64,000 nucleotides of DNA, from positions 58,189-122,188 of the forward strand of contig NW_003204538.1 in assembly GCF_000006405.1 (NCBI RefSeq). Direction: 5' to 3'. Below are positions 20,117 through 30,782 of the stretch, in pieces. The translations under genes and the position numbers were made by a program. The stretch is from Perkinsus marinus ATCC 50983 (Eukaryota > Perkinsozoa > Perkinsida > Perkinsidae). How positions within the stretch are numbered: the first letter of the stretch is position 1; each line of letters begins with the position of its first letter. Below the pieces are notes generated by a model. The model saw only the letters and a program-made list of their open reading frames with translations. It was not told the DNA's origin and ran no database searches.

Positions 20117-22276
20117 TTACGTATCGTCATCATCACCATTCCAATCATGCGCTCGCAGAGCTTGCAAAGCACGTTCCTTAGCAGCTCTCTGTGGCCTCGG
20201 CTGAGGTGGAAAATTGTTGCTCCCATCTTGAGCAACTCGAGAATCATCGTCGGGCACGGTCTTATCGTGAATCAGGTCCTCAGGGTCATCGGAGACCAAT
20301 CCGTCCATACGACTATCATCATCGACATCGAGGACACCCTCGTCCGGAATATCGTCGTCTTCTCGGAAGAGCTTCAAGTTTTTAATATGGTGTTCCTCCA
20401 CAACGTTAGTACTTTCATGTACCAGTACAGCAATACGTTTACCAATGATACGAGTCACCTTAAAAGGACCACGGAAACGACGACTCCATTTATGCTCGCG
20501 ACGGCCCAAAGCTAGGACTCTGTCGCCAATGCTGATGGGACGATCACTGCGGTGCTTGGAGCTCTTGTTCAAAGCAGTCTCGAAGGCACGCTCACGACGG
20601 TCTTGCCATATCGAGATAAATCGTTGTTGAAGCCTGTCTAGACGGAGGGCTCTATTGCGGGCCATAGATGTCAACTCGGTCGGATCATCGGTCTCGATAT
20701 CATCGAAGTCAGAGTCGAGTTGCTCGATACGGAGCCGTGCCTGTAGGGCAGAGCACGGTGTGAAGCCGAACATGAGCTCGTAAGGGCTAACGTTCTCAGC
20801 GCCCTCGTAATCCAAGCCGTACGAGTTGATGCAGTTCTCCAGCATGGCGATAACGACAGGGTCGTCCCATGAACGGCCCGATCCTTCAAGCATTCTAGCT
20901 AGCGTGGAGTTTATAACCCTATGGCGAGTCTCGACCCAACCGAGTGTCCAAGGGGCCCTCGAAGCAGAATATTTTATTTGTAGTCCATGTAAGCGGCAAT
21001 ACTCCGTCATATACTTACTGAGATGAGCTTGGGCTCGATCGCATCGTAGTCTTACAGGATAGCCGAAGCGGTTGAAGATGACCGATAGACCATCGCATAT
21101 GTTTTGAGCCTTGAAAGACCCAGCCAGAGGGAATACAGCCGTGAAGCTTGTGTAGGCGCATGTTGCCGTGAGAAGACTGGCTGTTATAGAGGATGAGTCG
21201 GATCCGCTGGACGCCCTTACGGGTCCTATCAAATCTATACCAACTTCGAACCAACTCTTGGCATCGACCTTACGAGAACCAGGCGGTGGTAACTGTTGAC
21301 CGTCAGGGTCGACGAGTTGGCAGGAATCACAGCGGCGGATCACTTGTGCAGCGAAACGCTTCATAGCGGGGAACCAACAGAAGCTTGATAGACGTGAAGC
21401 GACATTCGGCGATTTACCATGGCTACTCTCGAGGTGAACTTCTTTCACCAGAGCCTCTCGAAACTCCTTCGGGATGAAAACCTGCAGGACCACTCGCCCC
21501 CCTAGATCATGCCGTATACGTCGGAGGAGTAAACCTGGCGTGCCATTGGACCAAAAATACCCAGGCTTCTTGCATAGGTTTAGAGCCTCGGGGTCGGTAG
21601 ACGAGACTGTACGGAGTGTAGATAAGTCTAAGTAGGCCTTAACGTCGTTGGACCAGGCTTGAGGGTGATCTTCAGAGTCGGTATCGCTGCTAGTAGAGTC
21701 GTCATCCCCAACGTCTTCGGGGGTGGCGATTCGCAAATCAACATGCTTAGTCTCCGTGACACTGTCCTTGCTGACCTGACTGCCACATTCACGAGCCAAG
21801 TGATCTATAAGAGCCACCGTAGAAGAAGTTCTTGGCAACCACAAGATTTTCTCAACGTTGGAGATGTAATTGGAGTAGAGAGAGTGCCATGCTCCACAGA
21901 AGTCAGTGATGGCCGATTGCCATTCACGAGTAGTATTAACGTTGTCCGTGACCCCATATACCAGACCGGCCAAGATACCCGAGTTACGATTAGCGAAGAG
22001 GATTTGGGCCGCCCTTTCGCGGAAAGTAGACGACCGTGTCATAGCCAATGAGGAGCCAGGGAAGGAGTTGCTATGAAAGGAGCCACCGTCGAAAACAGCT
22101 GGAAGGCACAGTATCTTGTAGCCATCTCGTTCCAAGACAATGTTTTCTTGTCGGCAGAGCTTGGTCAGATCATCGAAGCTGATCCGAAATTCCGACAGAT
22201 TCGCTCTTTGAGAAAAGTCGATTGGTACTTGTATGACATGTATAGCAACACCAGCCCCAATTATCGACATTTGCAT
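20117..22276 (-). CDS. Element B RNase H end and integrase
   Basis: This 719-codon frame opens inside the RNase H domain. Around residues 270-320 it has an integrase zinc-binding region with His pair ('EVHLESSHGK') and Cys pair ('RRCDSCQ'). The catalytic core follows: first Asp in 'SWFEVGIDLIGPV', second in 'LRCDRAQAHL', and Glu in 'WTLGWVETRHRVINSTLARM', giving a complete DDE triad. A C-terminal module near residues 595-650 ('ISIGDRVLALG', 'RRFRGPFKVTRI', 'HHIKNLKLF') is typical of Ty3/gypsy integrase tails, and an acidic tail follows. Integrase inserts element DNA into the nuclear genome. The frame overlaps the RT frame by about 107 bases in a +1 relation; the likely junction is the four-base C run at 22255-22258 on the plus strand. 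Confidence 0.9.
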   Translation of the reverse strand: MQMSIIGAGVAIHVIQVPIDFSQRANLSEFRISFDDLTKLCRQENIVLERDGYKILCLPAVFDGGSFHSNSFPGSSLAMTRSSTFRERAAQILFANRNSGILAGLVYGVTDNVNTTREWQSAITDFCGAWHSLYSNYISNVEKILWLPRTSSTVALIDHLARECGSQVSKDSVTETKHVDLRIATPEDVGDDDSTSSDTDSEDHPQAWSNDVKAYLDLSTLRTVSSTDPEALNLCKKPGYFWSNGTPGLLLRRIRHDLGGRVVLQVFIPKEFREALVKEVHLESSHGKSPNVASRLSSFCWFPAMKRFAAQVIRRCDSCQLVDPDGQQLPPPGSRKVDAKSWFEVGIDLIGPVRASSGSDSSSITASLLTATCAYTSFTAVFPLAGSFKAQNICDGLSVIFNRFGYPVRLRCDRAQAHLSKYMTEYCRLHGLQIKYSASRAPWTLGWVETRHRVINSTLARMLEGSGRSWDDPVVIAMLENCINSYGLDYEGAENVSPYELMFGFTPCSALQARLRIEQLDSDFDDIETDDPTELTSMARNRALRLDRLQQRFISIWQDRRERAFETALNKSSKHRSDRPISIGDRVLALGRREHKWSRRFRGPFKVTRIIGKRIAVLVHESTNVVEEHHIKNLKLFREDDDIPDEGVLDVDDDSRMDGLVSDDPEDLIHDKTVPDDDSRVAQDGSNNFPPQPRPQRAAKERALQALRAHDWNGDDDDT

Positions 22277-23555
22277 CCGTGACTAGAAGGGTCGCGATTG
22301 CCCATGGTCGAAACAGATAGAGGCTTGGGAGTCCTCGGACGTAGAGATGACCTAGAGACCTCAATGGGGTCCTCGCATCGCTGCTGAGTGGGTCGAGACT
22401 AGCATCCGTTTGAGAGGCCTTACTGATAATCGAATATAACTGGGAGAGAGCTTGCTGACCATCTGGAGGGAGCCATTGTTTGCAATATTGGAAGATACCT
22501 GCCCAACGCCGGAGTAGGCTCAGAAGGTCCTTGATGTGATTGACGTCGTCTAGCTCTTTCAGGCAGTGATCGATGGCTTTCTCGTCGATCGGATGCTTCG
22601 GAGCCGGGAGTATAGTGTGAGAATCCGCCTTCAAGCCGCAGAAGGTGATAGTCGGTCCGTCGCCACACTTATCCTCACGAACAATAAAACCGTAGTGTTT
22701 AAAGAGGTCGATGACGCGCCTTTGCAGGGTAAGGCATAATTCCTTAGAGTGGGATCCGATGATCACATCGTCTTGGACATGACAAATGTGGCACCCCGGA
22801 GGAATCGTCAGCTTATTAAGGACCCAACGTACGGCTCTCGCAAATATCAAACTGCTCCATCGCCAGCCTTGGATAAGGCAACGCCCGGCATAGATGCGGG
22901 GATGGCTTTCGCCGGGGACGGAGATTCTTATACCAAAAAGCTTATCACCGAGAACCGAGTCGATAGCTATGCTACTGAAAGCATCCGAGAAGTCGATCTT
23001 AGCAAACCACCCACGGCTTGACGGGGGGAAATCACGGAGTAGCGTAGCAGCTGTGTCTTGGAATTGGTAAGGCCGTTGAGGAGCAGCGGTATTTTTGGAG
23101 TGGACGGTGCGAGGTGCAACCCACACTCCATTACGAAGTTGCAGCTCGTTAACGCTCCTGAGGTCGATGGTCAGACGATACCGGTTAACATCAGATTGTG
23201 GTATAGGATATTGGCGAACACGAATGCCTTCTTGTTTATCCACCAGAACGGGCTCGTTGATGCACATGACCTTGTGTTCCTCTTCAGGAGATATTCTTGC
23301 GAGTTTCCCATCCGCTACCATCCGATCGCAGACATCGGCGAGTATATACCGGTCAGTGGTACTGCGATTACGGGAACTCTCGCTGCGGGGCATAACGGAC
23401 GCATTCTCGAGCATAGGAATATTGGCCTTCAATCTGGTGGTACCATCACCGTTGGGGACCTCGTCGAATAGGGATCGGTTACGTGGAGTCGTACTCTCGA
23501 GCAACGGTAGAGCCGGTCTCCCGAAGAGTAACCGCGGGGTACACGGCCGTGCCAC
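22170..23555 (-). CDS. Element B reverse transcriptase-RNase H
   Basis: Reverse transcriptase motifs appear in order: 'RYRLTIDLRSVNELQ', motif A 'GWFAKIDFSDAFSSIAID', motif B region 'QGWRWSSLIFARAVRWVL', motif C 'CHICHVQDDVIIGSHS', and 'GFIVREDKC' followed by 'ITFCGLK'. Motif C has Val-Gln-Asp-Asp in place of Tyr-x-Asp-Asp. RNase H begins at 'LLVTDANVDNW' and then leaves the frame. The enzyme copies element RNA to DNA in cytoplasmic particles. The frame is open upstream of 23555 (GTG) to at least 23720, overlapping the gag-protease end in the -1 relation, so translation by -1 frameshifting is plausible and the true start is not an ATG. Confidence 0.9.
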   Translation of the reverse strand: MARPCTPRLLFGRPALPLLESTTPRNRSLFDEVPNGDGTTRLKANIPMLENASVMPRSESSRNRSTTDRYILADVCDRMVADGKLARISPEEEHKVMCINEPVLVDKQEGIRVRQYPIPQSDVNRYRLTIDLRSVNELQLRNGVWVAPRTVHSKNTAAPQRPYQFQDTAATLLRDFPPSSRGWFAKIDFSDAFSSIAIDSVLGDKLFGIRISVPGESHPRIYAGRCLIQGWRWSSLIFARAVRWVLNKLTIPPGCHICHVQDDVIIGSHSKELCLTLQRRVIDLFKHYGFIVREDKCGDGPTITFCGLKADSHTILPAPKHPIDEKAIDHCLKELDDVNHIKDLLSLLRRWAGIFQYCKQWLPPDGQQALSQLYSIISKASQTDASLDPLSSDARTPLRSLGHLYVRGLPSLYLFRPWAIATLLVTDANVDNWGWCCYTCHTSTNRLFSKSESVGISDQLR

Positions 23556-23629
23556 CAGAAAAGGAAGCTCAATGATCTGAGAGCTCGTGTCAACATCAGA
23601 GGAGCCGCTCTCGGGACAGAGACGGAATC

Positions 23630-25561
23630 TCAGCAGAACTGCGGTATCGTGATGCTGGGCCTCGTTGTTTCCGAAGACGGTACGATAGGTATTTTTGGTT
23701 GGACGTTCGACGTACGGTACACCACGTGTCGTAGATCGTCAAGGAGAGTAGAGTCGATGTAACACGCGCCAGCTCCGTTATCGATTTGGGCACGACAGAG
23801 CACACCTCGGTGATTATCATCTGTAGAAGGTAAAATCCGACAGTAACGGTGCAGCGGGGGAAAAATAGGAACGTCCAATGGCTCTCCAACGGTACCACAT
23901 TCGGAGTTGAAGTTGTCAGCGGTATTCAGGTAGGCAAAAGGTGCATCAACTTGCGTCGCCATTAGAGCTGATTCCGTACAAGCTGGTTTCTCAACCGCTG
24001 ACTCTGCATTGGTAGTCGCCGTTGCAGAAAGAGCCGGACCAGTGGCTAAAGACTCGATACATACGCCAGCCATATGACCAGGTTTGCGACACCTTGGGCA
24101 CGGAGTGAGAAGGGTACGCATACATTCTGCAATCGAATGGCTGAAGTCGCCACACTTGCTGCATCTTTTGTTGATTTGGTAGACATTTTGAGAACGACAT
24201 ACACCTGCACGATGACCCGGTTTATTGCACCGATAGCAGGAACCCTTTCGTATGCTACTCGCTACAGTGGCCATCTTGTTGTTATCGGTGTGGACAGCCT
24301 GAGCAATCCCAGGTAGAGATTCAGCAGTAGACGACACCATCGCTTGTTCTGTCGTATTCAGAGTGTTTCCCAATACAGAGTGGGAATACTTCTTCCTCTG
24401 AATATCCCAGTCGGTGAGAAGTTCAGCCAGCTCGTTGATATTGCTGATGTTTGGCCATACCGAACAAGCTTGTTCTCGGTAATGAGGTGACAGTCCTTTG
24501 ATAAACAACTGTTTCTCCTGGTAAGGAGTGTGTTGAATACCGATGTCAAGTCCCTCGTCGAGGAGTGCACGGAGTCGGTCAACAAAGCTAGTGGGAGTTT
24601 CCAATTTCTCCATCTTCAAAGCATCGATACGGGCAACAAACTTGCCGTTGTTGTTGGTCATCTTGTATCGGGCTCGTAGGAAACGATCGGCTTCCTGGAG
24701 TTTCTGTAACGAGTCACCCGTCGAGAGTCCGATGCGGCGGATATGCTTGCCAAGCTGCTTGTAGACAGACGAGTCGAGACACTGAGTTAGGTACAGATAG
24801 GTGTCGGCAGCGTTGAGGTGGAAATCGGCAGCAGTTGAGGAGATATCCGAAAGTAGGCAAACTATGGGACGAGCATCTTGTTGACCACGATACTTTCCTC
24901 CATCGGGTAAGGGCACCTTCGATAGGGCGCTCAAACCTCGATACAAAGAACCGACGCCAGTGGCAGAAGGGGACGAAGATCCATTAAGATGATCACCGAG
25001 CGAAGAACGGTAGCCGTGGGGGACAACATCATCGGATGAGTGCGAACGGGGATCAGCCGCTACTGCTAGGTTGGGAGCGTTCGGCGGTCCATTTTCGTGG
25101 CCAGCAAAAGTGGGAGCCGGGGTACCGCTTGAGAAATGAGTTCCCAGCAGTGAGTGCTGCTGCATCACAGATGGCGGGGTATGCCATACCTTCTCTGGGG
25201 CATTGCCAGTGTCGTCGGGTTGACCGAACATCGCGATTGGCGGGGGTACCCTCGTCGTACGGTACCGACGTAGTTGAACTCTAAGTATGAGATCGGGAAG
25301 GTCGTTGTCTTCAAGAAACCACAGATCGGCCTCCTCCAACTCGTGGTCTTGGAGGAAAGCTTGAAGGGCTCCAAAACCAGCACCGAGGGGAGGTTCTTGG
25401 GGAACCTGCTCGCTAGGGGCGGCCGCGGAGGTGTTGGCGATACCGTCATCGTTGCCTTGCCCGGGTTCTCCACCAAAAGCTGAGCTGTTGGCGCTGTTAG
25501 AGCCCTGTGACCTAGAGTTCGAGTTAGAGGACTTCCCGGGAACACGACGCGCAGGAGGCAT
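23630..25561 (-). CDS. Element B gag-protease
   Basis: A 643-codon frame. Residues 1-27 ('MPPARRVPGKSSNSNSRSQG' onwards) are encoded inside the 5' LTR. The capsid part spans about 220-400 ('DARPIVCLLSDISSTAADFH', 'RFLRARYKMTNNNGKFVARI'). Three CCHC zinc knuckles follow at about 440-505: 'CYRCNKPGHRAGVC', 'CSKCGDFSHSIAEC' and 'CPRCRKPGHMAGVC'. Near residue 590 'CRAQIDNGAGACYIDSTLLD' resembles a retropepsin-like active site, with D-N-G-A where D-S/T-G-A is usual. Gag forms the particle and binds RNA; the protease would process it. The ATG at 25561 is the only one giving the full frame. Confidence 0.88.
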   Translation of the reverse strand: MPPARRVPGKSSNSNSRSQGSNSANSSAFGGEPGQGNDDGIANTSAAAPSEQVPQEPPLGAGFGALQAFLQDHELEEADLWFLEDNDLPDLILRVQLRRYRTTRVPPPIAMFGQPDDTGNAPEKVWHTPPSVMQQHSLLGTHFSSGTPAPTFAGHENGPPNAPNLAVAADPRSHSSDDVVPHGYRSSLGDHLNGSSSPSATGVGSLYRGLSALSKVPLPDGGKYRGQQDARPIVCLLSDISSTAADFHLNAADTYLYLTQCLDSSVYKQLGKHIRRIGLSTGDSLQKLQEADRFLRARYKMTNNNGKFVARIDALKMEKLETPTSFVDRLRALLDEGLDIGIQHTPYQEKQLFIKGLSPHYREQACSVWPNISNINELAELLTDWDIQRKKYSHSVLGNTLNTTEQAMVSSTAESLPGIAQAVHTDNNKMATVASSIRKGSCYRCNKPGHRAGVCRSQNVYQINKRCSKCGDFSHSIAECMRTLLTPCPRCRKPGHMAGVCIESLATGPALSATATTNAESAVEKPACTESALMATQVDAPFAYLNTADNFNSECGTVGEPLDVPIFPPLHRYCRILPSTDDNHRGVLCRAQIDNGAGACYIDSTLLDDLRHVVYRTSNVQPKIPIVPSSETTRPSITIPQFC

Positions 25562-25740
25562 AGGGAAGTCGGGACGAAGAAGACGAAAGTTAATCGACTA
25601 ATGAGCAATGAGCTTCAGCGCGCAGCACGCATGTGCATAGCGCTCCTGCGTGAAACTACGTCACGTCACGATGGAGCGTGTCTCACTACTATGGGAATAA
25701 CATAGGGACAGACTAGAAAAAAATGAGAATACATCGCTCA
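25481..25740 (-). repeat. Element B 5' LTR (contains the gag start codon)
   Basis: Identical to 19794-20053. On the minus strand it starts TGAGCG at 25740 and ends AGCTCA at 25481. The gag ATG is at 25561-25559, so only about 180 bases of LTR precede it as promoter plus leader, and any primer binding site after 25481 lies in coding sequence (TGGTGGAGAACC is at about 25475-25464). Confidence 0.93.
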
Positions 25741-26345
25741 CATGCTCTCTGTTTGACTCGATTTGGTATCTGTGTCACCGATGATGTGTTTTGGCCAAAA
25801 TCACACGGATGATCAGTCTCTGCATCATGGCTTCATAGAAATTAAGTACATTGTCGACTAGCAACTAACGAGTAACACATCATAGAGAGACCTATTCTTA
25901 ACGCGCATCATTACATTTAGTAGAGGGATAAATGGCTGAGACGTCTCATTTGCTGCAAAGGCGAGCCTCTGCCATGCATAGTTTAGAACCAGACGAGCTA
26001 CTGTTGCTCTGCACGCTCGCTGGCCATTCGGATCAGTCTTCTCCACATCGAGCAAAGGATCTCCACCAGAGTATGCTGAAGGAAGTATAATTCGGTAAAT
26101 ACGTATAACTTATAAAGGTATATCAATCATGCTGTAGTACAAATCGAACGTCTCTCTATTCGATGTTTCCTGAAACAACGAAGGTAAGATGGCACGAGAC
26201 GAGCGAAGAAGATTGTCTATGTAACAGGTCCACCCATATCACACGCAAATTATGAACCATCTTAATTGAACTACCAAAGTCTTATTCAGGGGACTGTGTA
26301 GTTCGCGAACTACTTAGGGGTCGTGCTCGATTCTACCACCTAAGA
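25741..26345. repeat. Right flank of element B: interrupted copy of the 34.2-34.8 kb sequence
   Basis: The sequence continues as in 34187-34815 (direct), which is also the inverse of about 3340-4100. It is therefore the locus that element B split: 19680-19789 matches 34060-34186 on the left. No gene is supported. Confidence 0.75.
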
Positions 26346-26364
26346 CAACGTCACATGGGTGCTC

Positions 26365-26580
26365 TGACTTTGGTCGATGTCACACATGTGAAGCTTGATA
26401 AGAACACATTGAGCTGTCAAGGATACATCAGAGATTCTCGGATATCTAACCTCTGCATTTGAGCTCGCTATCAACAGAGTTTTCAGCATGTCAGCAATCG
26501 GAATTCAGACACTGGAGAACCAACATGAGCTCATGCTAGTTGGTAAGAGGATCATGGTGGTGCGGCTTGCCCGCCCTCGC
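26365..26580. repeat. Repeat shared with 16855-17035
   Basis: Near-identical, same orientation, starting 'tttggtcgatgtcacacatg' and ending near 'gcggcttgcccgcc' in both copies. Confidence 0.75.
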
Positions 26581-26800
26581 TCATCAATCTCGGAACCACT
26601 CAGATATCTCTGATGCACTGTCAATAGGTTTCGTATTGGGGTATAGCGTCGATGTTTTTTGTGATGTTACGACGCAACGTTTCCAACACAACTTGGACAG
26701 ATGAACACTTATACACTCATTATCAAGACATCATGCAGTGGCCCGGATTGTATTAAATGCGCTCACCAAAGCATTACAAGGCTTCATTAACCTAAATCGG

Positions 26801-26904
26801 CTACACAATCGGACTGAGGGTAGTCTCGAAATCGGTCGTCTCCACAGTAGTAGCAACGACCTCATCGGTCACAGCAGCTGTGCTGACCGGGAAAGGGGAC
26901 GTTA

Positions 26905-26937
<33 letters not shown>

Positions 26938-27139
26938 GCTCAACAGTAGCACCGATCGTAGTCGCGACAGTCGCAGCCTCCGTAGCGACCTGGGTGGTAG
27001 CATCCGAGTCATCCTTGTCTCTACCGGGAGCCTCCCCAGCTGCCGTGCTGATGGTCACTTCGCCAGTCACAGGAGCTGCAGTAGTGACAGCCACCTCATC
27101 GGTCACAGCGGGCGTACTGACCGGTTGACGGGACGTCAT
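26801..27139 (-). pseudogene. Truncated mucin-like stalk (paralogue of 15403-16176)
   Basis: A 112-codon Thr/Ala/Val-rich frame with phrases that echo the stalk of the 15403 gene ('TVEPTTTTTTTTT', 'STAAVTDEVVATTVETTDFE'). The signal peptide and both 'PGSYCKYW' cysteine modules are missing, and no upstream exon supplying them was found. The Thr run comes from a (TAG)n triplet repeat at 26905-26938. The downstream flank (26650-26800) resembles 15290-15420, so the 3' end of a duplicated gene is present without its 5' end. It is probably non-functional. Confidence 0.55.
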
Positions 27140-27213
27140 GATAGTCGTAGGGTCAACAGGATCGTCAAAGGAGGGTCAATAGGAGTAGGGCGTCAAATAT
27201 AAGTACAGGTCGT

Positions 27214-27840
27214 CTACAACAGGCTCTTGAGGTCCGAGATGATAGTAATATCCGCTAACAACTCCCTTCGTGCCCATTGGATGACGCTTACTTTCTCCAT
27301 TGATATTAACACGATAGCGTTGAGTCGATAGCTAATAGTAGATGAGGACGCCGTCTCATCCATCAATAGTCTGATACCTTGCGTCTCTTCCTCATTACAA
27401 CTGTCCAACACAACGAAGATAAACATCAGTGAACTCGTGTCACAATCATAACAGTACTTGTAGTGCTGCTCAACAAGGCTTCATTCATTATTGGTGCTAT
27501 GCCATCCCCAAGGGATGTCTGCGTACCATTAATGTGTCTACACTATTTTAAAATATTATTTTGCCTTTAGTATGACAAATTCCATCGGGCGGACCATCCC
27601 AAGACATACCCTATGGTCAGTTCCGCAGGAGCACGTGATAGGAAGATCAACTTCGTCTGTACGACCAAGTAACCTCAGATTCGACGAATTGTGGGGATCA
27701 TTAGCTTGGGGCAGGTATGCCACTCGAGTACTGGTGTCCAATACAAGCCAGAGTTTTGGGCAGTAGTATAATACACCTCGTTAAATTACCGGAGCTACTT
27801 CGGTCAATACATTGGTCTCGAACTCATGCTTCTTGAGTTC
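27214..27840 (-). pseudogene. Unidentified paralogous ORF pair, copy 2
   Basis: Matches 14028-14640. In this copy the upstream stretch (27556-27741) reads through to 'CSCGTDHRVCLGMVRPMEFV' where copy 1 has a stop, while its own N-terminal part is lost near 27840. The downstream stretch is 27214-27426. Confidence 0.35.
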
Positions 27841-27869
27841 GAGATCAATCAGATGTGCTGTGATGAATG

Positions 27870-28310
27870 AGTTATGAGGCACGCTTCACCGCATCGCATT
27901 AGTTATTTGGGAGTGTTGGGTGAGACTGAGTGTTAGCAAATTAGGCAGCAGAAGGCGGTGGTAACACCGAACATCACAACACGCCGTGCATTGATTCAAG
28001 ACAAAACTGTCACATTGCCTAACACGCAGGCACATAGGCAATGTCAACCATTACTCACCCAACAATCCCAGAGAAACCGTGTGTCCGATGCTCACATTAC
28101 TTCGCTGATCACGAGTCATGATTTAGGACGCAGTTAGGACATCATTCTCACCTAGGATCCCTAAGTCAGGCGGGGAGGGAAACACCATTCAAGTAAGCGG
28201 AGGTCTCTGGGGACAACATCCCAGATTCGGTTTCTGGTGATCGTTGTGGTGTGCTGGTCGTCACCACTAGTCGTGATGGCTCGACAGCGATGCTGCTAGT
28301 AGCAGCCAGC
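27870..28310. repeat. Copy of the 9.69-10.1 kb block
   Basis: Direct match, with few differences, to 9690-10120 and 38290-38680. No gene seen. Confidence 0.65.
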
Positions 28311-28313
28311 TTA

Positions 28314-28825
28314 TCAGGAATCACGCAATTTAATGTTGTAGTTGGTGATGTAGGAATTTTCTACATCATCAACTCGCAACATCTGGAAGACTGAGAATCT
28401 CCGTTGTATGAGTCTTGCACTAACGCTTGATTTAGGGTAACCCGTAGTGTTCCCATGCGCTTGAGATCCGAGTCCATCAACCGGGGGTATGCATTCGTCT
28501 ACAGTCATAGCGAAGATCTCATTCGCATTTGTGACCCAGGGATGAGTCTCAGAAGTCGCTTCGCCTGTAACTAAAGGTTCAGCTGGGGGATCCGACGACT
28601 CTACTTGGACTATCCTCGATCGACTTAGCCGGTATCGGTCACGGCCTCTGCGCCGAAGGTTGGCGCCGCCGACCTCCGGCTGGATGTATTCGAGAAGGCA
28701 TGAACTGACTGATCTGCCAAGAAGCTCTGGCGTGAATCAAACTCAACGCAGCAGTTTAAATACTCGGGAGTAGATGAAGAAATGAGATAAAAAATGGCCG
28801 AATTGGTTATTTCCTCTTGATCCAC
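28314..28825 (-). pseudogene. ORF X, copy 2 (broken)
   Basis: The C-terminal half (28314-28508) ends as in 10128, but the N-terminal half is in another frame (28625-28825), so the reading frame of copy 1 is interrupted here by point changes and a frameshift. Confidence 0.35.
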
Positions 28826-28860
28826 TCTAGATTATAGACAGGGCTCGAGAATCACGACCT

Positions 28861-30026
<1,166 letters not shown>

Positions 30027-30780
30027 ACTTTGATCACATACGATCCTCCTGCATCTAACTCAGTTGTACCTAACGCCACCTACTATGAAAGGTGATGTGG
30101 GCAGGTTTATAGTGGCCTAAGCATGATGACTTGGCTGATCTGGAATAAATAACTCATGCTCGGCTTCATCTCACGCCCAGATTACCATCACATGCTATTG
30201 CATCTGCCATTATGGAAGTCTCGACATACGAGGTAAAGGAGGAATAAACGATATGTGATGTACTACTAAGAAATATTTATCAGGACGAAGTGGCTAATAC
30301 TGGAAGCTCGAGGTTGGTAGCATCGAAGTTCTCAACGGCAAAAAATGATTGTCCTAGTTCTGCGAATCTAACAGTGTTATATTCCCTTGTCTACGTTGAA
30401 AATTGCATGACGAAACCGGCAATTCTAAGGGCGCTAGAATGGATTCACTCTTCGTAACAGATTTATCATACGCCGAAATCTCTCCCAAACCATCATCAGT
30501 CGGAAAGAGCCTCTGGCCGGGAAGGTCATCTGATCTTTTCGTAGGTACGCGGATAACCTTGTCGTTAATCCGTTAATCTATGGCATACCTAATGCTGCAT
30601 TGTCTTACGTGTTTACGTCCTTGTAGGCGATAATGTGTAGTTGTCCCGTTATGCTGTCTCTCTGTACACAATTCACGTTCAGGCGTCTTCATTTAGGTAA
30701 GTCCCTAGCTGACGTAGTCATAAGCTTTATACTTCAAGTATCTATCTATTGAGTCGTCACCACTACAAGTGGTAGCAGCT
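30027..30780. repeat. Leader-like stretch upstream of element A gag (copy 3)
   Basis: Homologous to 18231-18985 and 32611-33365. No gene. Confidence 0.5.
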
Positions 30781-30782
30781 CC

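Larger units (their letters stand above)
19790..25744 (-). mobile_element. Element B: full-length LTR retrotransposon with 4-bp target duplication
   Basis: Two 260-bp direct repeats, 19794-20053 and 25481-25740, bound a 5.9-kb unit. By eye they are identical over their whole length. Each starts TGAGC and ends GCTCA. CATG stands just outside both ends (19790-19793, 25741-25744), and the unfilled site reads with a single CATG at 34183-34186 and, inverted, at 4103-4106. On the minus strand the order is LTR, gag-protease (25561-23630), RT-RNase H (23555-22170), integrase (22276-20117), a G-rich polypurine tract (20054-20070) and LTR. RT-RNase H before integrase is the Ty3/gypsy order. Identical LTRs imply a very recent insertion. 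Confidence 0.93.

Noticed and set aside
26738-27202. Ser/Arg-rich plus-strand ORF opposite the mucin paralogue
   Set aside because: The RS-like look arises from the antisense of a triplet repeat; no paralogue keeps it open.
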